DNA of 64,000 nt, from positions 1,426,001 through 1,490,000 of the forward strand of contig NZ_JAGFPE010000001.1 in assembly GCF_025962655.1 (NCBI RefSeq), given 5' to 3'. The DNA comes from Candidatus Symbiopectobacterium sp. NZEC151 (GTDB taxonomy: Bacteria > Pseudomonadota > Gammaproteobacteria > Enterobacterales > Enterobacteriaceae). A program made the position numbers and the translations under genes. Under the pieces are notes generated by a model that worked only from the letters and a program-made list of their open reading frames with translations, did no database searches and was not told the DNA's origin. Position 1 is the stretch's first letter. Each line of letters opens with the position of its first letter. Positions 55,457-64,000 of the stretch are shown here, one piece after another.

Positions 55457-58400
55457 ATGCCTGAAAAAAATCGCTATGCTCTGCCCGTTAAATCGGGTGA
55501 ACAACGTCTGTTGGGTCAGCTAACCGGCGCAGCCTGCGCCGTCGAGTGTGCCGACATCATTGAACGCCACGCCGGACCGGTGGTGCTTATCGCACCCGAT
55601 ATGCAAAACGCGCTGCGGCTACGCGATGAACTTCAGCAGTTTACTGCGCATCCGGTCACCACGCTGTCTGACTGGGAGACGCTGCCTTACGACAGCTTCT
55701 CGCCGCATCAGGAGATCATCTCCGCGCGCCTCTCCACGCTGTATCACCTCCCAGAGATGACGCGCGGCGTGCTGGTGTTACCGGTCAATACGCTGATGCA
55801 GTTGGTTTGCCCGCACACTTTCCTGCACGGTCATGCATTGATGGTGAAAAAAGGGCAACGCCTGTCGCGCGATAAACTGCGCGCGCAGTTGGAGCAAGCG
55901 GGCTATCGCAGTGTCGATCAGGTGATGGAGCACGGGGAGTTCGCCACGCGCGGTGCGCTACTGGACCTGTTTCCCATGGGCAGTGAGGAGCCCTACCGCA
56001 TCGATTTTTTCGACGATGACGTAGACAGCCTGCGCGTATTTGATGTTGATAGCCAGCGCACGCTGCACGAAGTGGCACAGATTAGCCTGCTGCCTGCGCA
56101 CGAATTTCCTACCGACAAAAATGCCATTGAACGCTTTCGCAGCCAGTGGCGCGAAACCTTTGAAGTGCGTCGCGATGCCGAGCATATTTATCAGCAGGTC
56201 AGCAAAGGCACCTGGCCCGCCGGTATCGAATATTGGCAGCCGCTGTTTTTTGAACAGCCACTCAGCACGCTGTTTAGCTATCTCCCCAGCAATACGCTGC
56301 TGGTCAACACCGGCGATCTTGAAGCGAGCGCCACCCGTTTTTGGGCCGACATTCAACAGCGCTTTGAAAGCCGCCGCGTAGACCCAATGCGCCCGCTGTT
56401 AGCGCCGGAATCCTTGTGGCTGCGTGTCGATGCGTTGTTCAGCGAACTGAAAGCCTGGCCGCGCGTACAGCTCAGCAAAGAGACGCTGACGGAAAAAGCG
56501 GCGCACCGCAACCTGGGTTACCAAACGCTGCCAGACATTGCCATCCAGCACCAGCACAAATCACCGCTGGATGCGCTGCGGCGTTTTTTGGAAGGCTTTT
56601 CCGGACAGGTCATCTTTTCCGTTGAAAGCGAAGGGCGCCGCGAAACCCTTCAGGAATTACTGGCACGCATCAAACTGGCACCAACGCCGATTACCCGGTT
56701 GGATCAGGCGGACAAGCCCGGCGCTTACCTGATTATCGGTGCCAGCGAGCACGGTTTTATCGACACCATGCGCCAGCGCGCGTTGATTTGTGAAAGCGAT
56801 CTGCTCGGCGAACGCGTCGCGCGTAGACGCCAGGACAGCCGACGTACCATTAATACCGATACGCTGATCCGCAATCTGGCCGAACTGCATCCGGGCCAAC
56901 CGGTGGTGCATCTGGAGCACGGCGTCGGGCGTTATGTCGGCCTCACGACGCTGGAAGCGGGCGGCATCATGGCCGAGTACATGATCCTGACCTACGCCGG
57001 GGAAGATAAACTCTACGTCCCGGTTTCGTCACTGCACCTCATCAGCCGTTATTCCGGTGGCGCGGATGACAACGCGCCGTTGCACAAACTGGGCGGCGAT
57101 GCCTGGTCACGCGCGCGACAGAAAGCGGCGGAGAAAGTGCGTGATGTGGCAGCCGAACTGCTGGATATCTACGCGCAGCGCGCAGCGAAAAGCGGCTTTG
57201 CCTTTAAGCACGATCGTGAGCAATACCAACTCTTCTGCGAAGGCTTCCCGTTCGAAACCACGCCGGATCAGGCGCAAGCCATCAATGCCGTGCTGAGCGA
57301 CATGTGCCAACCGCTGGCAATGGACCGCCTGGTGTGCGGTGATGTCGGCTTCGGCAAAACTGAAGTCGCGATGCGCGCCGCGTTTCTCGCCGTGGAAAAC
57401 CACAAACAGGTGGCGGTGCTGGTGCCGACCACCCTGCTGGCACAACAGCATTACGACAATTTCCGCGATCGCTTTGCCAACTGGCCTATCCGTATCGAAA
57501 TGCTCTCCCGCTTCCGTAGCGCCAAAGAACAGACGCAGGTGCTGGAACAAACGCAGGAAGGCAAGGTGGATATTCTGATCGGCACCCACAAACTGCTGCA
57601 AAGTGACGTGCACTGGCGCGACCTTGGGCTGCTGATTGTGGATGAAGAGCACCGCTTTGGCGTGCGCCACAAAGAGCGTATCAAAGCGATGCGTGCCGAC
57701 GTGGATATCCTGACGCTGACCGCCACGCCGATCCCGCGCACCCTGAATATGGCGATGAGCGGAATGCGCGATCTTTCGATTATCGCCACACCGCCCGCGC
57801 GCCGCCTGGCAGTAAAAACCTTTGTACGCGAGTATGATAGTTTGTTGGTGCGCGAAGCGATGCTGCGTGAAATTCTGCGCGGTGGACAGGTGTATTACCT
57901 CTACAACGACGTCGAAAATATCGAGAAAGCCGCTCAGCGCCTGACGGAGTTGGTGCCTGAAGCGCGCATCGCGATTGGTCACGGCCAAATGCGCGAACGG
58001 GATCTGGAACGCGTGATGAGCGATTTCCACCATCAACGCTTTAACGTGCTGGTGTGCACCACCATCATTGAGACCGGCATCGATATTCCCAGCGCCAATA
58101 CCATCATCATTGAGCGCGCCGACCATTTCGGTCTGGCTCAGTTGCACCAACTGCGCGGCCGCGTCGGCCGCTCGCACCATCAGGCCTATGCCTATCTGCT
58201 GACACCGAACCCGAAGGCGATGAGCACCGATGCACATAAACGGCTGGAAGCCATCGCATCATTGGAAGATCTGGGCGCAGGCTTTGCACTGGCAACCCAT
58301 GATTTAGAGATTCGCGGTGCGGGTGAACTGCTTGGCGAAGATCAGAGTGGGCAAATGACCACCGTCGGTTTTTCGCTCTATATGGAGCTGTTGGAAAGCG

Positions 58401-58906
58401 CGGTCGATGCGCTCAAAGCCGGGCGCGAGCCCTCTTTGGAAGATCTGATCAGCAGCCAGACCGAGGTGGAATTACGCCTGCCGTCCCTGCTGCCGGAGGC
58501 CTTTATCCCTGACGTCAATACCCGTTTGTCGTTCTACAAGCGCATTGCCAGCGCCAAGGATGATAACGCGCTGGAAGAACTGAAAGTGGAGCTTATCGAT
58601 CGCTTTGGCACCCTGCCGGATGCCACGCGCCATCTGTTGCAGATTGCCGCGCTGCGCCAGCGCGCACAATCGCTGGGTATCAAACGTATCGAGGGTAACG
58701 AAAAAGGCGGATTTATCGAGTTCGGCGCCCATAATCGGGTCGATCCTGCGCATCTGATTGGCCTGTTACAGCGCGATCCTCGCGTCTATCGTTTGGATGG
58801 CCCTACCCGTTTGAAATTCATTAAAGACCTCAGCGAAAGACCGCAGCGTGTCGATTTCATCACTGGACTTCTGACAGACATGGCCCAGCATACCTTGGCG
58901 GCATAA
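55457..58906 (+). CDS. mfd: Transcription-repair coupling factor Mfd
   Basis: Encodes 1149 residues (E. coli has 1148). Mfd removes RNA polymerase stalled at lesions and recruits UvrA. Order of domains: UvrB-homology region that binds UvrA (1-350), a linker domain, the RNA polymerase-interacting domain near 485-560 (VVHLEHGVGRYVGLTTLEAGG), and a superfamily 2 translocase. The translocase has Walker A CGDVGFGKTEVAMRAAF at about 627-643, DEEH in LIVDEEHRFGVRHKER, and TATPIPRTLNMAMSGMRDLSII. The helicase C domain contains RGRVGRSHHQAYAYLL. The C-terminal TRCF domain follows (about 995-1149). Confidence 0.98.
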   Translation: MPEKNRYALPVKSGEQRLLGQLTGAACAVECADIIERHAGPVVLIAPDMQNALRLRDELQQFTAHPVTTLSDWETLPYDSFSPHQEIISARLSTLYHLPEMTRGVLVLPVNTLMQLVCPHTFLHGHALMVKKGQRLSRDKLRAQLEQAGYRSVDQVMEHGEFATRGALLDLFPMGSEEPYRIDFFDDDVDSLRVFDVDSQRTLHEVAQISLLPAHEFPTDKNAIERFRSQWRETFEVRRDAEHIYQQVSKGTWPAGIEYWQPLFFEQPLSTLFSYLPSNTLLVNTGDLEASATRFWADIQQRFESRRVDPMRPLLAPESLWLRVDALFSELKAWPRVQLSKETLTEKAAHRNLGYQTLPDIAIQHQHKSPLDALRRFLEGFSGQVIFSVESEGRRETLQELLARIKLAPTPITRLDQADKPGAYLIIGASEHGFIDTMRQRALICESDLLGERVARRRQDSRRTINTDTLIRNLAELHPGQPVVHLEHGVGRYVGLTTLEAGGIMAEYMILTYAGEDKLYVPVSSLHLISRYSGGADDNAPLHKLGGDAWSRARQKAAEKVRDVAAELLDIYAQRAAKSGFAFKHDREQYQLFCEGFPFETTPDQAQAINAVLSDMCQPLAMDRLVCGDVGFGKTEVAMRAAFLAVENHKQVAVLVPTTLLAQQHYDNFRDRFANWPIRIEMLSRFRSAKEQTQVLEQTQEGKVDILIGTHKLLQSDVHWRDLGLLIVDEEHRFGVRHKERIKAMRADVDILTLTATPIPRTLNMAMSGMRDLSIIATPPARRLAVKTFVREYDSLLVREAMLREILRGGQVYYLYNDVENIEKAAQRLTELVPEARIAIGHGQMRERDLERVMSDFHHQRFNVLVCTTIIETGIDIPSANTIIIERADHFGLAQLHQLRGRVGRSHHQAYAYLLTPNPKAMSTDAHKRLEAIASLEDLGAGFALATHDLEIRGAGELLGEDQSGQMTTVGFSLYMELLESAVDALKAGREPSLEDLISSQTEVELRLPSLLPEAFIPDVNTRLSFYKRIASAKDDNALEELKVELIDRFGTLPDATRHLLQIAALRQRAQSLGIKRIEGNEKGGFIEFGAHNRVDPAHLIGLLQRDPRVYRLDGPTRLKFIKDLSERPQRVDFITGLLTDMAQHTLAA

Positions 58907-58910
58907 GCTC

Positions 58911-58948
58911 ACACAGTGGTGGCTAGTATCTCTTAGCCACCACTGTGT
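58911..58948 (+). terminator. Long perfect hairpin after mfd
   Basis: ACACAGTGGTGGCTA and its exact complement form a 15-bp stem with an 8-base loop, five bases past the mfd stop. No T tract follows (ACGGGG). It may be a Rho-aided terminator or 3'-end protector. Confidence 0.65.
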
Positions 58949-59136
58949 ACGGGGTTGAATAGAGTGTAACCAAACGGTAACCCCCAGGAATAAGCGCCAA
59001 GGCTAAAACTCGCCCTGGATCAACATAAATTGCATGTCATTGAGCACTATTATAGATATCAAATTTATTAAAAAGTGAGTGTGCTCTGTAATAATACCGT
59101 GCGTAAAGATATATTTCGAAGGCGTGATATTTTCTA

Positions 59137-59550
59137 TTAGCGAAGTGGCTTCACAAGATAATGCCTTGAAAATTTTAGATAAAAACCATCCAGACTGCCA
59201 TATTCTGAATAACCCAATTTTATATAAAACCCGCGGGCCTGAAAACTGAAGGTGTCAACATAAGAAAAATGGCAGTCTCTCTTTATCGCTTCCCCCTCTG
59301 CCATTAGCATCAACTCGCGCCCGACGCCGTTTTTTTGATACTCAGCCGCAACCCACAGATATTGAATGTCTAATCCGCCCCACCATGTTCTGGCTATTAT
59401 CCCACCCTTTATATTACCTGATGCATCATTAACCGTGACTCTTAATGGTTGAATGTCGACAGGTGCAAAATGGTCATTATGTTTCCATAAGCCATCAAGT
59501 ATCTGCTTCTCTTCATTTTCATCAGGCGTGCAGTGTAATAGGTAATTCAT
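59137..59550 (-). CDS. GNAT-family N-acetyltransferase
   Basis: Encodes 137 residues from ATG 59550 (MNYLLHCTPD), preceded by AAGGGGG; ten further in-frame codons are rejected. The acetyl-CoA binding motif is visible in DIQYLWVAAEYQKNGVGRELMLMAEGEAIKR (motif A) followed by the HFSYVDTFSFQARGFYIKLGYSEYG stretch. Members with this pattern are often annotated as aminoglycoside- or amino-acid-modifying enzymes, but the substrate cannot be read from sequence. Codon use and flanks (58950-59136, 59581-59684) are markedly AT-rich against GC-rich neighbours, which suggests acquisition by transfer. Confidence 0.88.
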   Translation of the reverse strand: MNYLLHCTPDENEEKQILDGLWKHNDHFAPVDIQPLRVTVNDASGNIKGGIIARTWWGGLDIQYLWVAAEYQKNGVGRELMLMAEGEAIKRDCHFSYVDTFSFQARGFYIKLGYSEYGSLDGFYLKFSRHYLVKPLR

Positions 59551-59684
59551 CGGTCCCCCTTGTGGTTGAAAATAACTCACCTAGCTCACTGCATTAATCT
59601 TATCGACATAAAACTATCCAATACTGAAATAAATATAAAATACCAAGTGCTTTCTGAATTTTTAATAGGATTCAATACACTGCA

Positions 59685-61127
59685 CTACCGTGCTCTAGCC
59701 AGCAACAGCAATAACACATAGACCAGCATGGCCGCACCCAGGTTATAGAACATCCCCGCCACAAAGGCATCGGCGTACTGGCCTGCCTGCGCTATCACGC
59801 CATCATCGGTGGTCAGCGCCTCAGCAAACAGGAGGCCGACCACCGCCACGCCCAGCGCCGCGCCCACTTGTTGCACCGTAGAAACTACCCCTGACGCCAT
59901 ACCAGCCTGCGTTTCAGCGACAAAGCCCAGCACCACATTCAGCAATGGCGTCATGATGAAACCCTGACCGGCACCGACCACCACCAGCACGGGAATCAAC
60001 CGCACAGCGACCAACTCCGCCCCGGCCATTCTCACCTGCACGATCAGCCCGCCGATGGAGAGCGCATAGACCAACGCCCCCACCACGATCGCTCGCATGC
60101 CAAAGCGTGCCACCAGCCTCGGTGCGGCCAGCGACGCCAAGATAAAACCCAGGCTACAGGGTGCAAAGATGCTGCCCGCCACCAAGGGATCGAGACCCAG
60201 ACCGGTTTGCATCAGCAACGCGAAGCACAAAAAGAAGGAGCTCGACGTCGAGTAGACCAGCAACACCAGCACAGCCCCCAACGCAAAACGGCGTTGCGAT
60301 AGCAACTGCATGTCGACCAGAGGGATTCCGCCGCGCATCCGCCGCCACTCTTGCTGCCGATAAAACAGTGCAAACAGCACCATTGCCGCACTCATCGACC
60401 AGAAACTCCACCCCGGCCAGCCTTGTGCGGGCCCCTCGATCAGTGCCACCAGCAGCAGTGTCAACCCCGCACTGCTCAACACCATCCCCGTCCCGTCCAA
60501 GTCTGAGCGCTGTGGCGCGCGAGTTTCTGGAATACAGCGCGCAGCGACGAGGGCAAACAGACCCATGGGCACATTGATAAGAAAGATGCTGCGCCAGCCC
60601 AGCCCGAGCAGATCGGCATATACCATCCAGCCACCCAGCACCTGGCCCGCAATCGCGGACAGACCGAGCGTCATCCCCAGCAGGCCGAAGGCACGGCGGC
60701 TGTCATCTCCGCCGAAGTTGACGCGAATGGACGCATAGACCTGGGGGAACAGCAAGGCGGCGGCCAAACCTTGTAACACCCGTGCGCCGATCAAAAAGTT
60801 GGCGCTGGGTGCCAGTCCGCACAACACCGATGTCAGGGTGAAACTCGCCATGCCGACGATGAACAGTCGGCGGCGACCAAACCGGTCTCCCAGCCGCCCA
60901 CCGGTGATGAGCAAGACACCGAAGGCCAACTCGTAGCCAGCCACGATAAAACCGACCTGCGCAAAGCTCGCACCCAGCCCGGTTTGCATGCTGGGAATCG
61001 CCACGTTGACCACGAACAGATCGAAGATGGTCATGAAACCGGCGAACAGCAGCACGGACAACCCCAGCCACGGTGGAGCACTGACGGCGCGCTCGGACGA
61101 CAGCGTACAGCAAGAATTTGAGTTCAT
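59685..61127 (-). CDS. MFS drug-efflux transporter, DHA2 (14-span) type
   Basis: Encodes 480 residues from ATG 61127 (MNSNSCCTLS), with TGGAAA upstream; 12 further in-frame codons are possible. The protein has about 14 hydrophobic spans. Typical motifs are FDLFVVNVAIPSMQTGLGAS (motif D1), GGRLGDRFGRRRLFIVG (motif A, loop 2-3) and LGLSAIAGQVLGGWMV (motif C of antiporters). The family exports drugs and dyes with proton antiport. It is divergent from an MmyB-like regulator gene 95 bp away, which is likely to control it. The substrate is unknown. Confidence 0.9.
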   Translation of the reverse strand: MNSNSCCTLSSERAVSAPPWLGLSVLLFAGFMTIFDLFVVNVAIPSMQTGLGASFAQVGFIVAGYELAFGVLLITGGRLGDRFGRRRLFIVGMASFTLTSVLCGLAPSANFLIGARVLQGLAAALLFPQVYASIRVNFGGDDSRRAFGLLGMTLGLSAIAGQVLGGWMVYADLLGLGWRSIFLINVPMGLFALVAARCIPETRAPQRSDLDGTGMVLSSAGLTLLLVALIEGPAQGWPGWSFWSMSAAMVLFALFYRQQEWRRMRGGIPLVDMQLLSQRRFALGAVLVLLVYSTSSSFFLCFALLMQTGLGLDPLVAGSIFAPCSLGFILASLAAPRLVARFGMRAIVVGALVYALSIGGLIVQVRMAGAELVAVRLIPVLVVVGAGQGFIMTPLLNVVLGFVAETQAGMASGVVSTVQQVGAALGVAVVGLLFAEALTTDDGVIAQAGQYADAFVAGMFYNLGAAMLVYVLLLLLARAR

Positions 61128-61222
61128 ATTGCGTTTCCAGAGTAAAGAAGCGAACATTCTCAAATTCTTTTTAAACGATTACAATTTAACACGTTATGCT
61201 ATTACTAAAAGCAACGAGGTAA

Positions 61223-62017
61223 ATGATGCGAACTCTGGAACGAACCCGCCCCGATCTGGCGGCTTTCCTGCGCACGCTCCGTGAGCGTCTTACGCCAGCC
61301 GAGGTAGGGCTGCCCAGTGGCAACCGACGTCGCACGCCGGGACTGCGGCGCGAAGAGGTCGCCGCACTCGCTGGCGTTGGCCTGACCTGGTACACCTGGT
61401 TGGAACAAGGGCGTGACATCGGGGTGTCGGCCAGCTTTCTCGATAATCTGGCGCGGGTGCTTAAACTGGACGCGGCCCAGCGCAGGCACCTGTATCTGTT
61501 GGCCCACCAACGCCCGCCCGCAGAACCTGGAAAAACCTGGTGCGTGCTGCCTCCATTGGTGCGACGCCTGATGCACGACCTGCCGCATCCAGCCTTCGTG
61601 CTCAACCTGCGTTGGGACGTACTGGGCTTTAATGCCGAAGCCGATAGGCTTTTCGGCTTTGGCAAGCACGCGCCCGAACGGCGCAACTTACTGTGGTTGC
61701 TGTTCACCGATCCGTTGCTGCATCAACGCATAGACAATTGGGAACAACAAGCGCCCCTGATGCTATCGAGCTTTCGCCGCGACTTCACTCGCGGTACGCA
61801 GGAAGCCGATATTCACCAACTGGTGGATGAACTGGAGCGGGTGTCGCCGGAGTTCAGGGCGTGGTGGCGGCAGCACGACGTTCATGCCTCCTGTAGCGGC
61901 GTGCGCAAGCTGGTGATCGACGGCCAGCCATCCCCCTTCGAGCACACCTCGTTGACGGTGGATGAGGACCGGCACCTGCGGTTGGTGGTTTATGCACGCG
62001 CTGCCAGCGCGTCTTAG
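61223..62017 (+). CDS. HTH transcriptional regulator with MmyB-like ligand-binding domain
   Basis: Encodes 264 residues. The XRE-type helix-turn-helix is at about 8-85, with RRTPGLRREEVAALAGVGLTWYTWLEQGRDI being the hallmark of the MmyB/MLTR group. The C-terminal PAS-like domain (about 100-255) includes HPAFVLNLRWDVLGFNAEADRLFG and FRAWWRQHDV. Proteins of this group bind fatty-acid-like ligands and usually control a neighbouring divergent gene. GAGG precedes an ATGATG start; either ATG may be used. The divergent MFS gene is the obvious target. Confidence 0.88.
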   Translation: MMRTLERTRPDLAAFLRTLRERLTPAEVGLPSGNRRRTPGLRREEVAALAGVGLTWYTWLEQGRDIGVSASFLDNLARVLKLDAAQRRHLYLLAHQRPPAEPGKTWCVLPPLVRRLMHDLPHPAFVLNLRWDVLGFNAEADRLFGFGKHAPERRNLLWLLFTDPLLHQRIDNWEQQAPLMLSSFRRDFTRGTQEADIHQLVDELERVSPEFRAWWRQHDVHASCSGVRKLVIDGQPSPFEHTSLTVDEDRHLRLVVYARAASAS

Positions 62018-62136
62018 GCGATCGCACACAGACGGATTTATCCTCGGCCAGGGACTCTGAAAAAGGTATCCCTCTATACAAGCCGCTTCGCACGCAGTAA
62101 AATCCCCGCCTTTTTCTTATTACCGGGGGAGATAAC

Positions 62137-63489
62137 ATGTTTATCGGCTTTGACTACGGCACGGCGAACTGTTCCGTTGCACTAATGCAAAATGGCACGC
62201 CACGCCTGTTGCCACTGGAAAACAACTCTCCCTATCTCTCGTCTATGCTGTGCGCGCCCACGCGTGAAGCCGTCAGCGAGTGGTTGTGGCGTCATCATCA
62301 GGTAGACGCTCAAGGCGAAAATGCGCAGCTGCTGCGGCGCGCCATCAGCTATAACCGCGATGAAGATATTGCCGTTGAATCTCACAGCGTACACTTTGGA
62401 CAAGCGGCGCTGGCGCGTTATATGGACGATCCGCAAGAAGTGTGGTTCGTGAAATCCCCGAAGTCGTTTTTAGGTGCGGTAGGGCTAAAAGCGCAGCAGA
62501 TCGCCTTTTTTGAAGATCTGGTGTGCGCCATGATGCTGCATATTCGCCAGCAGGCGGAGCAGCACGCGGGAGATGCCATCACCCAGGCGGTGATTGGTCG
62601 GCCTATCCATTTCCAAAGTATCGGTGGCGACGCTGCGGATAAGCAAGCGCAGGACATTCTTGAACGTGCCGCAACGCGCGCCGGGTTCCGTGATATCGCG
62701 TTTCAGTTTGAGCCGGTTGCCGCCGGGCTGGATTTCGAAGCAACGCTACAGCAGGAAACCCGGGTACTGGTGGTCGACATCGGCGGCGGTACCACCGACT
62801 GCTCGATGCTGCTGATGGGGCCTGCGTGGCACCGCAAGCAAGAGCGCCACGACAGTCTGCTGGGACACAGCGGGTGCCGCACCGGCGGCAACGACCTCGA
62901 TATCCAACTGGCCTTCAAACAGTTTATGCCGCTGCTCGGTATGAATGGCATGACGGAAAAAGGCATTGCCCTGCCGACTCTGCCCTGGTGGAACGCGGTC
63001 GCGATTAACGATGTGCCGGCGCAGAGTGCGTTTTATCACAATGCGACCCGCACGCTGATTAACGAGATGATCCGCGATGCGCGTGAACCCGCGCAGATCA
63101 AACGCCTGTTGAACGTCTGGCAGCAGCGTTTGAGCTATCGGTTGGTGCAGCAAGCGGAAGCCTGCAAAATTGCTTTATCCGATGCGCCCATCACCGACGC
63201 TGCGCTGGCGTTTATCGAAACCGCGCTGGCAACACGCGTCTCTGCCGAAGAGATGGTGCAGGCTATCGCTCAGCCCGTGTCGCAGATTCAAACCCAGATT
63301 CGCCAGGCGCTGGAGGACAGCGGAACACGTCCCGACGTGGTTTATCTGACCGGCGGTAGTGCGCGCTCGCCGCAGTTGCGTCTGGCGGTACAACAGACAT
63401 TGCCTGATGTGACAATCGCCAGCGGCGATGATTTTGGTTCCGTCACCGCCGGGTTGGCGCGCTGGGCAGAATTGCTGTTTCAGCGTTAA
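62137..63489 (+). CDS. yegD: Hsp70-family chaperone-like protein YegD
   Basis: Encodes 450 residues, the E. coli YegD length. It holds the actin-like ATPase fold of Hsp70: phosphate 1 loop FIGFDYGTANCSVAL at the N-terminus, phosphate 2 loop VVDIGGGTTDCSMLL (about 210-225), and adenosine motif VVYLTGGSARSPQLR near 405. The substrate-binding domain of DnaK is absent. The cellular role is not established. GGGGGA precedes ATG 62137. In E. coli yegD is at a different locus, so its place between mfd and ycfJ is lineage-specific. Confidence 0.94.
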   Translation: MFIGFDYGTANCSVALMQNGTPRLLPLENNSPYLSSMLCAPTREAVSEWLWRHHQVDAQGENAQLLRRAISYNRDEDIAVESHSVHFGQAALARYMDDPQEVWFVKSPKSFLGAVGLKAQQIAFFEDLVCAMMLHIRQQAEQHAGDAITQAVIGRPIHFQSIGGDAADKQAQDILERAATRAGFRDIAFQFEPVAAGLDFEATLQQETRVLVVDIGGGTTDCSMLLMGPAWHRKQERHDSLLGHSGCRTGGNDLDIQLAFKQFMPLLGMNGMTEKGIALPTLPWWNAVAINDVPAQSAFYHNATRTLINEMIRDAREPAQIKRLLNVWQQRLSYRLVQQAEACKIALSDAPITDAALAFIETALATRVSAEEMVQAIAQPVSQIQTQIRQALEDSGTRPDVVYLTGGSARSPQLRLAVQQTLPDVTIASGDDFGSVTAGLARWAELLFQR

Positions 63490-63496
63490 GCGGTGA

Positions 63497-63526
63497 CTGA
63501 CACGCCCTGACGGGCGTGTCAGATTT
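63497..63526. terminator. Terminator between yegD and ycfJ
   Basis: CTGACACGCCC/GGGCGTGTCAG forms an 11-bp perfect stem with a 4-base loop, followed by ATTT. It lies between convergent genes. Confidence 0.8.
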
Positions 63527-63530
63527 CCAC

Positions 63531-64000
63531 TTATGCCTTTTGATTCAGCACCAGTTGCCCATTTCTGTCCAATGGGATTTGGGTGCCGGGATCGCGGTCC
63601 ATACGGATCTTGCCTTGCTGCGCGCCAATTTTGTAGGTGACGTCATAGCCCAGCACTTTCTGCGATTTGTCATATACCGTCTGACAACGCTGTTGCGTCG
63701 TGCTGTAGGTATCATTGTTCTGCATATGGCCCTGAACCTGATTACCTGCATACCCGCCCGCCAACGCGCCCGCAACCGTGGCAATATCCTTTCCTCGGCC
63801 CCCGCCGACCTGATGGCCCAATACGCCACCGGCCACTGCGCCGAGCACCGACCCCGCCAGACGATTCTCATCTTGCACCGGACGACGATGGGTCACGCTG
63901 ACATCACGGCACTCCTGACGCGGCGTTTTCACCGTTTCTTTAATCGGTGTTGCCGAGATAACCTGGGCAAACTGCGGCTCGGTTGAAAAAACCTCCATGC
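63531..64000 (-). CDS. ycfJ: Glycine-zipper 2TM protein YcfJ (5' end beyond the window)
   Basis: The last 156 codons of a YcfJ-type protein. A glycine-zipper segment GSVLGAVAGGVLGHQVGGGRGKDIATVAGALAGGYAGNQ is preceded by AQVISATPIKETVKTPRQECRDVSVTHRRPVQDENR. It is followed by KVLGYDVTYKIGAQQGKIRMDRDPG; all three agree closely with E. coli YcfJ. A Met at codon end 63998 is probably internal: the E. coli protein has about 25 more residues with a membrane or signal segment before this point, and the frame stays open to the right edge. Function is unknown; the SlyB/17-kDa-type fold suggests an envelope location. mfd and ycfJ are near neighbours in E. coli too. Confidence 0.9.
   Translation of the reverse strand, partial: MEVFSTEPQFAQVISATPIKETVKTPRQECRDVSVTHRRPVQDENRLAGSVLGAVAGGVLGHQVGGGRGKDIATVAGALAGGYAGNQVQGHMQNNDTYSTTQQRCQTVYDKSQKVLGYDVTYKIGAQQGKIRMDRDPGTQIPLDRNGQLVLNQKA

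Noticed and set aside
57107-58237. Long open frame (376 codons) on the minus strand opposite mfd
   Set aside because: It mirrors the codon pattern of mfd, has no ribosome site and no protein-like domain; long antisense frames are common opposite GC-rich genes.

Overview
The window is a chromosomal segment of an Enterobacterales bacterium. About two thirds of it follows the gene order known from Escherichia coli K-12: pykF-lpp-ldtE-sufEDCBA-type block, menI-ydiJ-ydiK-rprA, ppsA/ppsR-aroH, selO-ydiV-nlpC-btuDEC, and cobB-nagK-lolEDC/mfd...ycfJ. The blocks are joined differently from E. coli. They are interspersed with hmuSTUV haem-uptake genes, lplA, and two hcp-vgrG clusters. This mix fits the Pectobacteriaceae (a Dickeya- or Brenneria-like plant-associated genus), but the species cannot be fixed from the sequence alone.

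Layout. 1-12.8 kb (all minus strand): a type VI secretion accessory island. It reads right to left: hcp, vgrG, a DUF4123-type adaptor, a 536-residue candidate effector, then three tandem units. Each unit is a signal-peptide protein (probable immunity protein) followed by a small PAAR gene. Then come a GIDE-like membrane protein, a small membrane protein, and a second hcp-vgrG pair that runs off the left edge. 12.8-17.6 kb: yqhC/yqhD aldehyde response, a MarR-flavin oxidoreductase pair and an unknown exported protein. 18-27.5 kb: pykF, lpp, ldtE and the suf Fe-S assembly operon behind a Fur box. 27.9-33.8 kb: an unknown gene behind a perfect Fur box, then menI, ydiJ, ydiK and the small RNA rprA. 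33.9-43.8 kb: apbE, ppsA/ppsR, aroH and a Fur-boxed hmuSTUV operon without its receptor gene. 43.8-50.2 kb: selO, ydiV, lplA, nlpC and btuCED. 50.3-58.9 kb: cobB, nagK, lolCDE and mfd. 59-64 kb: an AT-rich GNAT gene, a divergent MFS/HTH pair, yegD and the 3' part of ycfJ.

How the parts work together. The island supplies Hcp tube, VgrG spike, adaptor, cargo and PAAR tip, but no T6SS sheath or membrane-complex genes, so the apparatus must be encoded elsewhere. The most unusual structure is the triplicated effector-tail/immunity-like/PAAR unit at 3.3-7.5 kb. Two units still begin with a remnant of the effector's 3' end. The two full-length PAAR genes share a one-base frameshift that removes the conserved last strand, while the degenerate third copy keeps the ancestral reading frame there. 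Elsewhere the theme is iron and central metabolism: Fur boxes at suf, at an unknown gene and at hmu, a Cra-type operator at pykF, and PEP synthase with its regulator.

No tRNA, rRNA, CRISPR array, insertion sequence or phage integrase was recognised.
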